Source: Zhengitettix transpicula
Taxonomy: Eukaryota; Arthropoda; Insecta; Orthoptera; Tetrigidae
Assembly (NCBI GenBank): GCA_037074705.1
Contig: CM073594.1
Coordinates: 61,066,509-61,130,508 of the forward strand
Direction of reading: 5' to 3'
Length of the DNA stretch: 64,000 bases
Position numbers and translations under genes: made by a program. The notes beneath the pieces are model-generated. The model did no database searches. It was given only the letters and a program-made list of their open reading frames with translations, and was not told where the DNA came from. Of the stretch, positions 12,590 through 24,039 are shown piece after piece; the stretch's first letter is position 1; every line of letters begins with the position of its first letter.

Positions 12590-13100
12590 AGAGGTCCCAG
12601 CTTTAACCCCCCCGCCACGCGTGTTGTTTAAGGATCATTGTTTTGAAAAGGTTTTGTCGCCGAGGAGGCTTGTAAATGTCAGCGTTCCGCCCAGGGCGTC
12701 TTGTTAAACCGGACAGACCTCTAAGTGGCTCAAAAGAACAGGAAGGTCTCCTCGTACTGCGACCACCACCATTACTCGGGGACTGGTTAGCAAACAACCC
12801 CGGCCGGCTAATCACGTAAATACACACACGCCAAAATTTACGGTTGTGGCCCTACCACGAGACTTAACACACACAGAGTGAGTTAGTCCCGTCACCAGCG
12901 AAGTCAATAATTACGTCGTCCACGCAAAGAGCCGCAGCAGCGCCTACAGGGAGAGTGGTAGGTCTGACTTCAAAGCGGAAAGGGGAGTTGAAAAGAATAG
13001 TCTCTCTCTCTCCGGAGTGTTGCAGTGCTAAAGCTTGATGAAGCACTTGCCTGGTACACGCAATGGAAATAAAACAGAGAAACCTGCCCACCGCTTCAAG
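12590..13100. other. GC- and CpG-rich island, function unknown
   Basis: This unique-looking segment stands out from AT-rich flanks. Open frames exist on the minus strand (12603-12827 and 12864-13091), but they show no recognisable domain, signal peptide or convincing splice junction. It may be an untranslated exon or regulatory DNA. Confidence 0.25.
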
Positions 13101-13930
13101 TCAGTTCGAATCAGGAATAACGTTTATTTACGGCAACGATGATGTACGTCGTTCAGTTAAAAAGAGTTACGTCTGAATTAAATTCTCTGAAACTTTCCTT
13201 CAAAGACAAATCAGTGAACGAGCGACCATTTTGGAAATATCAGTTGTAGAACGAATTCTAACACTTCTCTCGACCAAATTTCGTAATCAATTTAATCATT
13301 CGACTCATCATTTTATTTTCTACAATATTTTCAAATAGCTGAGTATACGGCGTTGCTTTGATTGGGTTTTCTCTTGTAATGTTTTTTTTCTCTAAAAATT
13401 CAGAGCCACTTTCAGTATTTAGTCTTTCTTCGACCATCTTTGAGTGAGTGAGGCTCCTGGTAAATTTATATTTAGTCTTGTTCTTTTTATATTAAACATT
13501 AACTTCATAGCGCTTTCTGCTTTGTGTTCATTTCTCTGGAAAGTACACAGATATCAAGAACTCCACGTTATCGACTTTCCTATTTTCCTTTCCTGAAGTT
13601 TTCCTTTCGACACTGTAGAAGATACGGCGCTGGACTCTCCTCCGACCTGATCCTCCACGGCCTGTTCATTTCCGCGACTTAGCTAGAAATAAAATCCCTT
13701 TACAACCTTCTTATTTAGACCTCCGAATTTTAGCAGATACGCAATATTACAGTTTGTTTCCATTATGTTTGAAGCAGACTAATTACCGGCGTCGTCTTAC
13801 ATCTGTGGATGTCCATAATTAAATCTTCAGTAAACAATTCAACGTATCGACGAACATTTGCCAGGTTATTCAGTTTTGTCGAGACCTTAAATCTCCAAAA
13901 GTTTAAATTCCGTAATTAATCTCCGTCGCT

Positions 13931-14280
13931 TCAACCCCATTCCCTCCCCGTCTCCCAGCCACCAATTATTTTATAATTGCCAGGACATTCGCGTCCAGAC
14001 CGAGCTGATGCATTCATTTGGACCCAGCCAAGTAAATACAAGTAATAGGCAATCGAATGTAGCCAGTTTCTGCCCGCGCATAATTGAAAAGCTGTTCTCC
14101 CCCTCCCTCTACCTGAGAGACGAGAGGGGGAAGCCAGTTTGGCAACAATGGCAGCAGTGCTAATGAGAAGTGCCCTCCAGTTAACAAGGGACCGCATGAA
14201 CAACGTCGCCGGAACTTGGAAAACATTATTCCGAGATGCCGGTCCAGCAATGTTGCCTGCTCCGGAGTCCTCCAACTAAC
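13931..14280. other. GC-rich island with a short plus-strand open frame
   Basis: The island has balanced composition. On the plus strand an ATG at about 14148 opens a 43-codon frame ending at a stop near 14277; the peptide is hydrophilic to mixed with no known motif. The minus strand is also open for 114 codons. With two strands open, neither frame is secure. Conserved non-coding DNA is equally likely. Confidence 0.2.
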
Positions 14281-14424
14281 TTAACTCACTTCCAAACGCT
14301 AGACAGTTGCAAAGTCCGAGGGCTGCAGTTGAATTTATAAACAATTTAAATGAGAATGTAATACGTCTGTATAAAATATAAAGATGAAATAGACAAATAC
14401 AGACAATATTAAGTGATGAATAAA

Positions 14425-14470
14425 TACCACACAACATTTCTGGGATCCTTGCTTCTTTCGTCAGGTGACT
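14425..14470 (-). ncRNA. hammerhead-ribozyme-like motif
   Basis: The minus strand reads CUGACGA (14458-14464), a hairpin, then GAAAU (14436-14440) and GUU followed by GUG. Stem I bases CAC and GUG are complementary. The last core-flanking base is changed relative to GAAAC, which may weaken stem III. Confidence 0.45.
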
Positions 14471-14635
14471 GGAAAATACACGACATACTAGGCTGTGAGA
14501 TTCTAAGGAAACAGAATATTTATTGTGGCTGTTAGTAAATTTAAGAACTGATTGCCGTTGCGTCTTGCTTCGCTTTTGTGTTTGTCAACTGTAATTTAGC
14601 GGTTGTGTCGCTCCTGACTCTTATGTTTTTTATTT

Positions 14636-14682
14636 CAGTCACCTGACGAAAGGCACAAGTATCCCTGAAACGTTGTGTGGTA
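14636..14682 (+). ncRNA. hammerhead-ribozyme-like motif
   Basis: CUGACGA is at 14643-14649 and GAAAC at 14667-14671, followed by GUU (14672-14674) as the predicted cleavage triplet and then GUG. CAC before the core pairs with GUG, forming stem I. Stem II is short (GG/CC with flanking A-U). This is one of the best-preserved cores in the window. Confidence 0.55.
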
Positions 14683-14977
14683 TTTATATCATCATTAATA
14701 TTTAGCCATTTTATGTAATTAATCATTTAAAAACAGCTATAAGCTTCTACTATATATATATATATATAATTACAAATTATATTAAAAATATTTTGCTGCT
14801 ATCCTATCGAATTAATCTATTATTTGGCGATTATAATCTTGTAAAAATTTAACTGCTGACTTATATTCTTTTTCATGTTCAACGGGAATCGAAGTAAGAT
14901 TTTCTGCTTGGAACTACGCCAAATAAAACTTGAAGATTAATATAGTTATCATTTCTTTAATTACGTTGTTTTCAAAA

Positions 14978-14981
<4 letters not shown>

Positions 14982-15013
<32 letters not shown>
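14982..15013. repeat. (AT)n microsatellite
   Basis: An uninterrupted AT dinucleotide run that abuts the 5' end of the LTR-like element at 15014. Confidence 0.9.
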
Positions 15014-15016
<3 letters not shown>

Positions 15017-15951
15017 AATACCAATTAATTAGGCCATTAATTGGTTTTAATAAAATATAATTGTAGCGGCAGGAGTTTTCCAAATTGACAATGGAGCCAG
15101 GCTTTGTTACTTTGTCGGAAAGTCAAAAATGGCTTATGCGCGCTAAAACTCGAGACTACGATAGTTCAGTTAGTGACGGAACATTTCGGAGGACGGAACA
15201 AATGATACTAGAGCAGAGACTAGCCGTTCTTTAATGTATTATTAAACAAAGTTCCAGGAAAGGAGTGCAGGTTTTACGTCTGTAGCCAGCCAGTAATAGT
15301 AAAGTTGCAGTTTAAGTCCCAAGCGGTAAAAAGACTAGCAAATATATGAATTACAGGATTTATATAAGGCAAGTGGTCACTAAAAAGGAGGATCATCCGA
15401 GTTCTTGGGATCCTATCAAGGTTGTCTTAAAGAGTGTAAATTCTGTGAGCCAATATTAGAATCAGTGAAAATTTTTGAGCAATAGTGTACTCCCGTAAAC
15501 AACAAAAAAGGAATGCTGGAACCAGCTGGTCAGATGTGAGTAACAAAATACAAAATAATGATTTATGTAAACGTAATTAAAGGATAGAAGTCAGATTTAG
15601 TTCTATTTTAATTGTCAATCAAAGTTAATTTATTTTCTTTTAATTTATTTATATCGACATATTGTTTAGGTAAATGTGATTTGTTTGTTAATAAGATTTT
15701 TAAATCAATTTGTTGTGTCCATTATCAAACCCAGTGAAGGCCCTGAGAAATTTATATTTTAAATTGTAATTGCTTTTTTTGAGTATTTGCCACAAAATAA
15801 ATAAATATTTTGTTTGTTAATTTCGATCTTTTCATTTAATAAAAGCTTTCCATTTTATTATTACATAAATGATGCTTAAGGTGAAGTAAACTCTTTAAAA
15901 TTCATTAAATTAAATTAAAAATAAAATTAAACGACCTATTATTTGTTTATT

Positions 15952-15954
<3 letters not shown>
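15014..15954 (+). mobile_element. LTR-like element (solo), inserted in (AT)n
   Basis: It begins TGTAATACCAATTAATTAGG and ends TTATTACA, so the termini are TG...CA with short inverted ends. (AT)n lies on both sides. Start and end blocks are shared with 42683-43653: the 'ggccattaattg' 5' block, the 'cccagt(g/a)aagrccctgag' block near 15731 and the 'aaagc(t/c)ttcca' block near 15843. The middle is diverged. No internal coding region or second LTR is seen, so a solo LTR or a non-coding element is most likely. The superfamily cannot be assigned. Confidence 0.55.

Positions 15955-15994
<40 letters not shown>
15955..15994. repeat. (AT)n microsatellite
   Basis: AT dinucleotide run separating two TGTA...TACA elements. 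It probably continues the tract into which both inserted. Confidence 0.9.
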
Positions 15995-15997
<3 letters not shown>

Positions 15998-16228
15998 AGC
16001 GTCCGTTCTTGGCTTCCATTTCTCGAGCCATGAAAAATTTAACATCTGCAGGGCGTGGTTATTTATGACACTTTTTTCATTATAACTGTTGGACCTCCGT
16101 CCCCTATGCGGAGCTGCCTTGCCACGTCTCTGCGCGCTCCTTACCACAACAATACTCTACAATATGCAGCGCGGCAAACAGACACGACAAAGGCCATTAA
16201 ATTGACAATGCAACATAATCATGTTACA
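15995..16228 (+). mobile_element. short TGTA...TTACA element inserted in (AT)n
   Basis: It starts TGTAGCGTCCG and ends ATGTTACA, with AT repeats on both sides. Near its 3' end it carries 'ggccattaaattg', resembling the 5' block of the larger LTR-like copies. At 234 bases it is probably a deleted or rearranged relative. Confidence 0.35.
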
Positions 16229-18230
16229 ATATATATTGTAATGTCTAATGTTTATTTTTTAAACTTAGTAGTTGTAATAATTTATCATTCTCTTTTAATA
16301 TTATATTGACGTATCCTATTTCCTCAACCGAGGACAATTGGAATGAATAATAAATCTGATCTAATCCGAAATCTATCTGGCTTCTCTAAAATAATTTTAA
16401 AAAAATCAGAATACAATTCACAAATTTATTATGAAAAGTTTAAAACATTATAATAAAACAGACATGACGTTTCAATCCTAATATTTGGGAATTCATCCGA
16501 TGTTAAATTTATTTAATCTAAAATTTCTAGCAAAAAAATGTTACAATAGGTTTATTTAGTACATATAACAGTTATATTAATTTTACAACAAAATTAGCTA
16601 ATTAAAAAGACTTAGTCTCCCAACCTTTCCTTAATTGTAAGATCCCAAATGAAAGGTTATTTCCTTGAAATGCTTATTATAATACTTGTGAATTTATATT
16701 TTTATTTATATTTCTCATTTATGGTAAACTGATGCCATAAGCCTGTAGTTATATAAATATAAAAATTTCATACATTTTAAAGAAAGCAACGTTTCCGGTC
16801 TCATAATGGGGGGGGGGAGAATGTGTAAGCCTCATTTCACCGTAAAATTTATATTTCATCTTTTCTAAATTCATCGTTTTTCCTTCCAATGATCAACGGT
16901 TCCGTAATGGAGTATAAATCACAGCCGTAATGTTCCTTTGTGCTCAGTTAATGAGCAAGTGCCTGTTTTATGGGTGGGGGGTTGTGAGGGTGGGGGGTGG
17001 AAAATAAATTCTCTGTAGTTTTGAAGAGGAATCTTGAAAATAAACACTGGGCTTCGAGATTGTTGACGAAACAGAATATTTAACGCGTCTGTTGTTAAGT
17101 AATTTTAAAGAGCTTTAATCAATAGTAGAGATTAAGCAGGGCCCTTCACAGTTGGAGTGGTTAATCTCGTTCTCTGGAGGCAAATAAGAGCAGACAGTGT
17201 GCGTGTGTTTGCTGAATATTCAGCGAGGACGACGTGATTCCTCGACGGTCTGTAGCGCTCTTCGCATTTCATTAGTTTTTTTGCGAGGGGCCGCGGAAAA
17301 TCCCGATTTGAAGAAGAACAATTCCCCTCATTCTAAAGAAATAAATTACAGTTAAACTGTAAATACGAATTATAATTTACAAATTGAGCCATAAGAATAC
17401 TATGTCAATCAAAAATTACATTTGAAGAATTCGTCACTGAAAATAGACCTATACAAATTTTCGGTTTCATTAAAAACCCTTTAATGTTGTTGAAATACAT
17501 ATTAATGTTTGGATCTATAGTTTTGGTCCACCCTTCTCGATTAGTTTTATCATGAAAATTTAAACTGCATATTATAAATATTTTATAGAGTCATGTCTTA
17601 TGCAAGAACGTATTCGAAAATATTAGTTATATTTGCCTTTATTATGTTTAATTATAAGCCAATGAATGAAGCTACATTTATCATGAATTATTTAAGAACA
17701 TAAAATTTAACCTATTAGTGCATATTGTAGCATATATGCAACATACCTTTTAGTATCACCCCAGAGACCTCTGCTGGTTTCTACGAGAGCTAAATTGTGA
17801 TGCAGATATGAATCAACATGCACTTAAGGAAATGTAAACCTTTTGGCATACGTGAACAGGTTAAAATATGCCATGTCCTAGCTTTCTGTGAATCAACCCC
17901 TCAGGGCAGATTTTTCAACTTCAGAATATTTATTTTCTATTATATTTTTTTGTGAAATAAAATTTAAGCGTCATTCTCAGGGTATTATAAATGCACTAAA
18001 ATCATAATTATCCAATTAATGTAAATTATTAGGCTTAATTAAATTTGTTGCACAACAATTATTTACAATTTATTTCATATATAAATAGAGCCGTAATTAT
18101 TTTATTATAATTTTATTATTGATCAAAATTTCATAAGGACTTTTTATTTTAGACTAACTTTAATAAAGAAAATTTTTATATTTCTTATAATTTAAATTAT
18201 ATTTAATTTTATTATAGTCAATTTTATTTA
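16229..18230. other. AT-rich non-coding DNA with one hammerhead-like motif and a G-rich tract
   Basis: No gene was recognised. Features inside are the motif at 16465-16503 and a tract at 16982-17008 with four G-runs (GGG-T-GGGGGG-TTGTGA-GGG-T-GGGGGG) that fits a G-quadruplex pattern. The segment 17100-17340 is GC-richer and unexplained. Confidence 0.45.
16465..16503 (-). ncRNA. hammerhead-like motif with one core change
   Basis: The minus strand reads CGGAUGA, UCCC/GGA hairpin, GAAAC (16469-16473), GUC. The first segment differs from CUGAUGA at one base (U4 to G), which would be expected to disable cleavage. Confidence 0.4.
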
Positions 18231-18232
18231 AA

Positions 18233-19804
18233 AACTAGCTGGGTGCCCGGCGTTGCCCGAGATGTCATTTATCTATAACCATCCATAAGACTCCAATTTT
18301 GGTTACTTTTGCGCTATTTTTATGTAAAGCTCCTCGAACCCTATCCCTAAATGTGCTCACCTCCCATGCCGAAGGGGGATGAAGTCATTGACTAAATATA
18401 TCGGCCGTTTTTACATGTTAGAAGATGACCACCCCCACAAATATGCGATAATGAAAAAGAATGTATTCCACGCAAAAATCGGCCGATTACATTGTCTGAA
18501 AATTTATTCCCCCGCCCAACACCTCCCAAACCCGTCGCGTTACCCCCCCAGGGTTGTCACAATTAGATTCAGCGACATTCATAGTCTAGGAATTGATTCG
18601 AATCTCGGTTGTTTTTGCGGTTTTATATTTAACGTACCTCCACCCCACCCCTAAGCTTGCTCCCCTCACACGGGTTAAATTATACACAAACAACATCGGT
18701 ATAAATACTATCAAAGTAATTAACCCCAGGAAATAATTATCGCAAATATCGACCGTTTAACATGTTTGAAATTTTACACCCCCGACCACTCCCGCTTCGG
18801 GGACTTAAACGGTCAAGTTTAATGTCATAATTAAACTCAGTGACAATCCTGATAGTTTCTGGTTTATTTTTATGTAATGCTACTTCCACGCAAACCCTTA
18901 AGGGTGCACCCTTCCGAGTCAGAAAGGGGTTGAAATTATACACAGAGAACATGTAGGGAAATTTTATTAATCTAATTCATCCCGAAATATAATTAATTGA
19001 CGAAAAAACAGCCGGTAACTCATCCCAACCCCGCCGATACCCGCGCGTTGTCCAGATTGTCATAAATAAATTCAGCAACATCCATGACCTTCGATTTGAC
19101 TCGAATCTCGGTTGTTTTCCCGTTATTTTCAAGGAAATCCCCTCCACCTCCACCCCTATCATGCCTACAAACAACATCGGTAGAAATACTATCAACGTCA
19201 ATGGTCCCGGCATTTATTTATTCCACGCTAATATCGATGATTTCACGTGTTAGAAAATTTCCATCCCATCCACTCCCGCCCCTTGGGGCTAAACGGGCAA
19301 TTTGGTGCTATAATTGAACTGGATGACATCCATAACCTTGGATTTGACTCCAATCTCGGTTGTATTCGCGTTATTTTATTGCAGCGTTCCTCCACCCAAC
19401 ACCTAAAAGTGCTCTACTGATAATCCCGACCCGGTTCTGGGGGTGGTAGACGCGTATCACCCCAACAGTCGGTAGAAACACTATCAATATCTGTGACCCC
19501 TAAAAATATTTATCTGACTGAAATATCGACTGTTTTAGCATGTTTAAATATTTCCACCCCCGTCCACCCCCGCTTCTGGGGGTGGTAGACGCGTCTCACC
19601 CCGACAGTGTTTGTTTCCTGGTCGCAAGGAACACGTGTACGAAAAAATTTGGTGAAATTTTCTCCAGCGGTGTAGATTTGTGTAACGAACATACAAATAT
19701 ACAAACATACAAATATACAAACATACAAATATACAAACATACAAATATACAAACATACAAATATACAAACATACAAACATACACTCATTTTTATTTATAA
19801 GATT
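18233..19804 (+). repeat. family B modular repeat, long copy
   Basis: It starts near 'actagctgggtgcccggcg' and ends in an (ACAAATATACAAACAT)n tail followed by 'tttatttataagatta'. Inside, a module recurs with variation. It contains 'ttggatttgactccaatctcggttg', a C-rich block, 'aacatcggtagaaac', 'aaaatatcgactgttttagcatgtt', 'cacccc...ggggtggtagacgcgtc' and 'aacacgtgtacgaaatttggtgaaattt'. Other copies occur at 20158-21468, 47215-48160, 55700-56500, 57215-57540 and 62366-63050. The class is unknown; a non-LTR-retrotransposon-derived 3' region is one possibility. Confidence 0.6.
19688..19784 (+). repeat. 16-bp minisatellite tail of family B
   Basis: About six copies of ACATACAAATATACAA in direct repeat. 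Open frames on both strands here (T-N-I-Q-Y-K or Y-V-C-I-F-V repeats) are translations of the minisatellite, not genes. Confidence 0.9.
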
Positions 19805-20157
19805 AAGTGTAATAATTATTTATATTAAGCCCTTTCGTTCTGGTAGAAAAGTGATTATTAATGGATTGATTTATATGGTTTAGGATTTTGAGAACAATTG
19901 TTCTAATAATGTAGATTACGTGGATAATATTTTCATTGAAGTTGTAGTAAACTAAATTATAAACTACGTTGGCATGTAGAGTTTTTGTTACATTTATTTG
20001 TCCGTGATTATTTGTTGCTTTATTTCTTCACAATAATACAACTTCAATTACGGAATAAATGTAAAATTATGTTTATAACAATTTATAATATAAAAACTTT
20101 TTAAAAGAGTACAAAAAGCAATGGTTCTGAAACACTTTTATTTTTGATTAAACGTCG

Positions 20158-21468
20158 TTATTAATGGAAACAACATCGGTAGAAACAATATCAATCTAGT
20201 TTACCCATAAACACATAACATTTTGGCAGTTTTAGAATAATAGACAATTCTCACCCCCAGCCCTAAGCAAGCTCACCACTAATGTCTAAAGGGATTTATA
20301 TTTTCAACAACATCCGTTGAAATAGTATTCACGTAATTCTCCTCCAAGATCGCGCAAGAACTGACTATTTATCTTCCCTTCCAACCCCCACCATTTCGGG
20401 TTGAATGGGCAATTAAAAATATTTATCCGGAGTAAACTCTCTGACATCCATAACCTTCGACTTGACTCCAAACTCGGTTGTATTCGCGTTATTTTTCTGT
20501 AAAGCAACTCCACCCCAAACCCTAAGGGTGCCCTTTTCCAAGGGCGTAGGAGATGAATATTATATTCAGATAACATCGGTAGAAACACAATCAATATCTT
20601 TGACCCCGAAAATATTTATCCAAATCTAATACCGGCTGTTTTAGCATGTTTAAGTATTTCAACCCCCGTCCACCCCCGCTTCTGGGGTTGGTAGACGCGT
20701 CTCACCCCGACAGTGTTGTTTTCCTGGTCGCAAAGAACCCGTGTACGAAATTTGGTGAAATTTGCTCCAGCGGTGTAGATTTGTACTCTCCACCCCAAAC
20801 GCTAGGGGTGCTCTTTCCCCAGGGTGTAGAGGTTGAAAATTATATTCAGATATCATTAGTGGAAAGACTATAAATATCTTTGACCTCTACAAATATTTAT
20901 CCGACTTAAATATCGACTGTTTTAGCATGTTCAAATATTTCCACTGAAATATCGACTGTTTTAGCATGTTCAAATATTTCCACCCCCGCTTCAGGGGGTG
21001 GTAGGCGCGTCTCACCCCAACAGTGTTGTTTTCCTGGTCGCAAAGAACACGTGTACGAAATTTGGTGAAATTTGATCCACCGGTATAGATTTGTATTCTC
21101 CACCCTAAACCCTAAGGGTGCCCTTTTCCCAGGGTGTAGGGGATGAAAATTATATTCAGAAAACATCGGTAGAAACACCATAAATATCTTGGTCCCCTAA
21201 AAATTATTATCCGACTAAAATATCGGCTGTTTTAGCATGTTTAAATATTTCAACCCCCGTGCATCCCCGCTTCTGGGAGTGGTAGACATGTCTCACCCCG
21301 ACAGTGTTTGTTTCCTGGTCGTAAAGAACACGTGTACGAAATTTGGTGAAATTTGCTCTACCGGTGTAGATTTGTATAACGAACATACAAATATACATAC
21401 AAACAAACATACAAACAAACATACAAACAAACATACATACACTCTCTTTTATTTATAAGATATAAAAA
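20158..21468 (+). repeat. family B modular repeat, tandem partial copies
   Basis: At least three successive modules are recognisable from the recurring 'aacatcggtagaaac' and 'gttttagcatgtt' phrases and the 'cacgtgtacgaaatttggtgaaattt' block. At 20911-20988 a 39-base unit is exactly duplicated. The copy ends in (ACATACAAACAA)n at 21379-21440 and 'tttatttataagat'. The spacing suggests expansion by unequal exchange between modules. Confidence 0.6.
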
Positions 21469-24037
21469 ATCTGAACTTGAAGTTTATTAATGACCATTCA
21501 TATTCAGAACCTACATGTCCACGATGTTCCTTATTTGCAGCATAACAACAATTTTTAAATAATATAAAAATTTCGACCATATTTTTTGGGTTATTTTTAC
21601 GGTATTTCATTCACAAAAATACATATTTAAAATTAAGGATTAAAAATATAAAACATCATTTACTAAAGGTTTAACACGCCGTTTTCGCGAAAACCTGCTC
21701 GTTTTAATTCATTTTTAATATTACATATTATATGTGAGAGTATAAAATTATTTGTTGAACTTTGGAAGTTGTCTTCTTCTTTTTGCCTGTATGAAGAAGC
21801 TAAGGATTTTTTTTAATTGAGTACAGTGATATAAAAATTTTCTAGAGGAATGTAGTTATGAAGGTAAAGGACTAAACTTTCCCAAAACTTGGGTTCGAGA
21901 GTGAGCGAAGTCGTAAGGAACAAGATACGGCGTAGAACTTCATATCTGACGTTGTCCTTTGTGGGTTTCGAAGGAACTTCAAGCCAAACACAATTTAGAA
22001 GACGTCCGTCAGGGAAAAGGAAGGGGGAAAGGGTGGTACACGTCACGAAACAGTCGAGAAAGGGAAACTGTAACGGGAAAATGAGATATCAACACGTGAT
22101 AATTAAAGACAATATTTAATAATTGAAACCAGTAATCTTACAACGATTCCTCTGTAGACATTCTCAAGTATCACGTACTAATAAAATGATTTCTGATAAA
22201 CAGGAGGATGACAAAGAACTTAACCAGAAAAGTAAGGCGTCATAGATACTATTTAATGTATTCATGTAACTTAGTACATTTAATGTGAACTTATTGATTC
22301 AAATTTTGATCATTATAGATATGTTACTAGACTGAAAATTTAGGTTCAGGGTCAAGTGTTCTGACATATGTTTTGTTAGAACTGAAATGATTCTCGAGGA
22401 AGTTGTGTTCCTTAATTCTTGTTTTTAATGCACGTTTAGTTCGTCCTATATACACTGAGCTATAATCCTAACATTTTATTATTTTATTTTATTAAAAAAC
22501 CACACACACACACACAAAATGTATGTCTGCTGGTTCCGAAGAGTGTTTACCATTTTTAATAAAAGCAAGACCAGGACGTCGATAGTTTTCTTATGTTAAA
22601 ATAATTGAATACATATGAAGCACTATTATGCATGTTATTGTAAAATGGAAGAACAATCCTAATTTGGGGGTGGACCTGTCTGTTTATTTAAGCGTGTCGT
22701 ATGGGTTAATTTATTGATCCCCCTTTTTTATGTTGGAAATTTTGAAGTGAAACGAGTAAAAGGTTGGTAACAATATTTAAATTTTTGGTAATGTTAGGTT
22801 AAAACTAGAAAGAAATTTGACTCTGAAACAACACTATCTGAAGAATTTGATTATTTATTTCATAACCTGTAGGTTTTGGCAACTCTTCAAAGACAATTGG
22901 AAAATATATAAACATTTTAAAGAGAAATAATATGGTACAGGAATCAAACAAAATCATATGCAGGACTAATATATTTTTTAAAATGATTAGTAAAGATAAA
23001 TGCGTCATTTATATCATTAATATTAATTTATAAATGTAGAAAAAAATTATGAAAAATCTATATTATTTAAATTATTTAAATTTTTATTTTTTTAATTTTA
23101 AATTTAAAAAAATATTTAAATTATTAGTAACGATGTATGAGTCATCTAGTGATTATATTAAATTATTAAGGTAAAAATTTTTTTTGAATAATATATATTT
23201 ATTAATTATTAGTAACGATGTATGAGTCATCTAGTGATTAGTATTAAATTATTAAGGTAGAAATTAAGAGATCCAAGTGCGAATATGAAATATTGTGGTG
23301 GTAAAAGAAAAATGTGATGTTAAAAACCCCTAACCCAGTTTCTACCACACTTGCTTGTTTTTGGGTATGCCACTTTTATGCGAGCATTTACTGGCTTTTT
23401 CCCCCTATACACAGAATTGAGACGTGGTTATTGTTCCTACAATTAAGTAAAAGTTTTCTTTACCTTCAAGTAGTAAACCACGTTAGCCTCGCAGTAAACT
23501 ATAAAAGTGCTTGTTATTTTCCCTAACTCTTCATTGCGTTCTTTCATTCCCGCACGAATAAAGGAGGATAAGATTACCCTCGAGCACGAGGTAAAAACAG
23601 TTAAACAGCAGCTGTTCCAACTAACCTTATTGAGCAATATAACTTTCATTGCTTCTTTTCTTCCTTATAACAAGAAACGCCCTTTCTATAATTTTTTTTT
23701 AAAATGCGTTCCTTATTCTATTTTTTCTCATCGTCAGGATGAAACAAAAAATTCATACTCAACTCAGTCTGTTGTTGCAAAATAAGCCTCCCCTTTAAAA
23801 ACAAAATTAAATTAAAGAAAAAATATATTTCACTGATTATGAATTATTTCTAATTTACACGGCTGATTTGTTTTAAAATATGAAAATGAGTAAATACATA
23901 ATTATTTTTCTGATTTACTTGGATACTGTTTTTATTTTGTACGATTGTGTTGAAAATTTATCTTTTTCGTTGACTTTGGTGTAGTTTAAATGCCCAGGGT
24001 TAATAATTCGATAATTCCTTACAGCTTTACGCCATTA
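21469..24037. other. AT-rich non-coding DNA with an 85-bp direct duplication
   Basis: No exon was recognised. A (CA)n run lies at about 22500-22516. Two nearly identical 59-60-base blocks ('attagtaacgatgtatgagt...') occur at 23121-23179 and 23206-23265 with an 85-base period. Short frames at 23314-23785 lack domain features. Confidence 0.5.
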
Positions 24038-24039
24038 TA

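Larger units (their letters stand above)
14370..14700. repeat. inverted-repeat element bearing two hammerhead-like motifs
   Basis: A minus-strand motif at 14425-14470 and a plus-strand motif at 14636-14682 face outward from a 170-base centre. Flanks mirror each other ('ataccacacaac' against 'gttgtgtggtat'). Similar flanks, including a 'gccaaatacagac'-like block, occur at 29300-30085 and 42230-42330, defining a subfamily. Confidence 0.5.

Noticed and set aside
19510..19800. Overlapping frames with repeated T-N-I-Q-Y or Y-V-C-I-F-V units
   Set aside because: They are translations of the 16-bp minisatellite in all frames.
19688..21440. Possible CRISPR-like array
   Set aside because: Repeats are contiguous with no unique spacers, and the context is eukaryotic.
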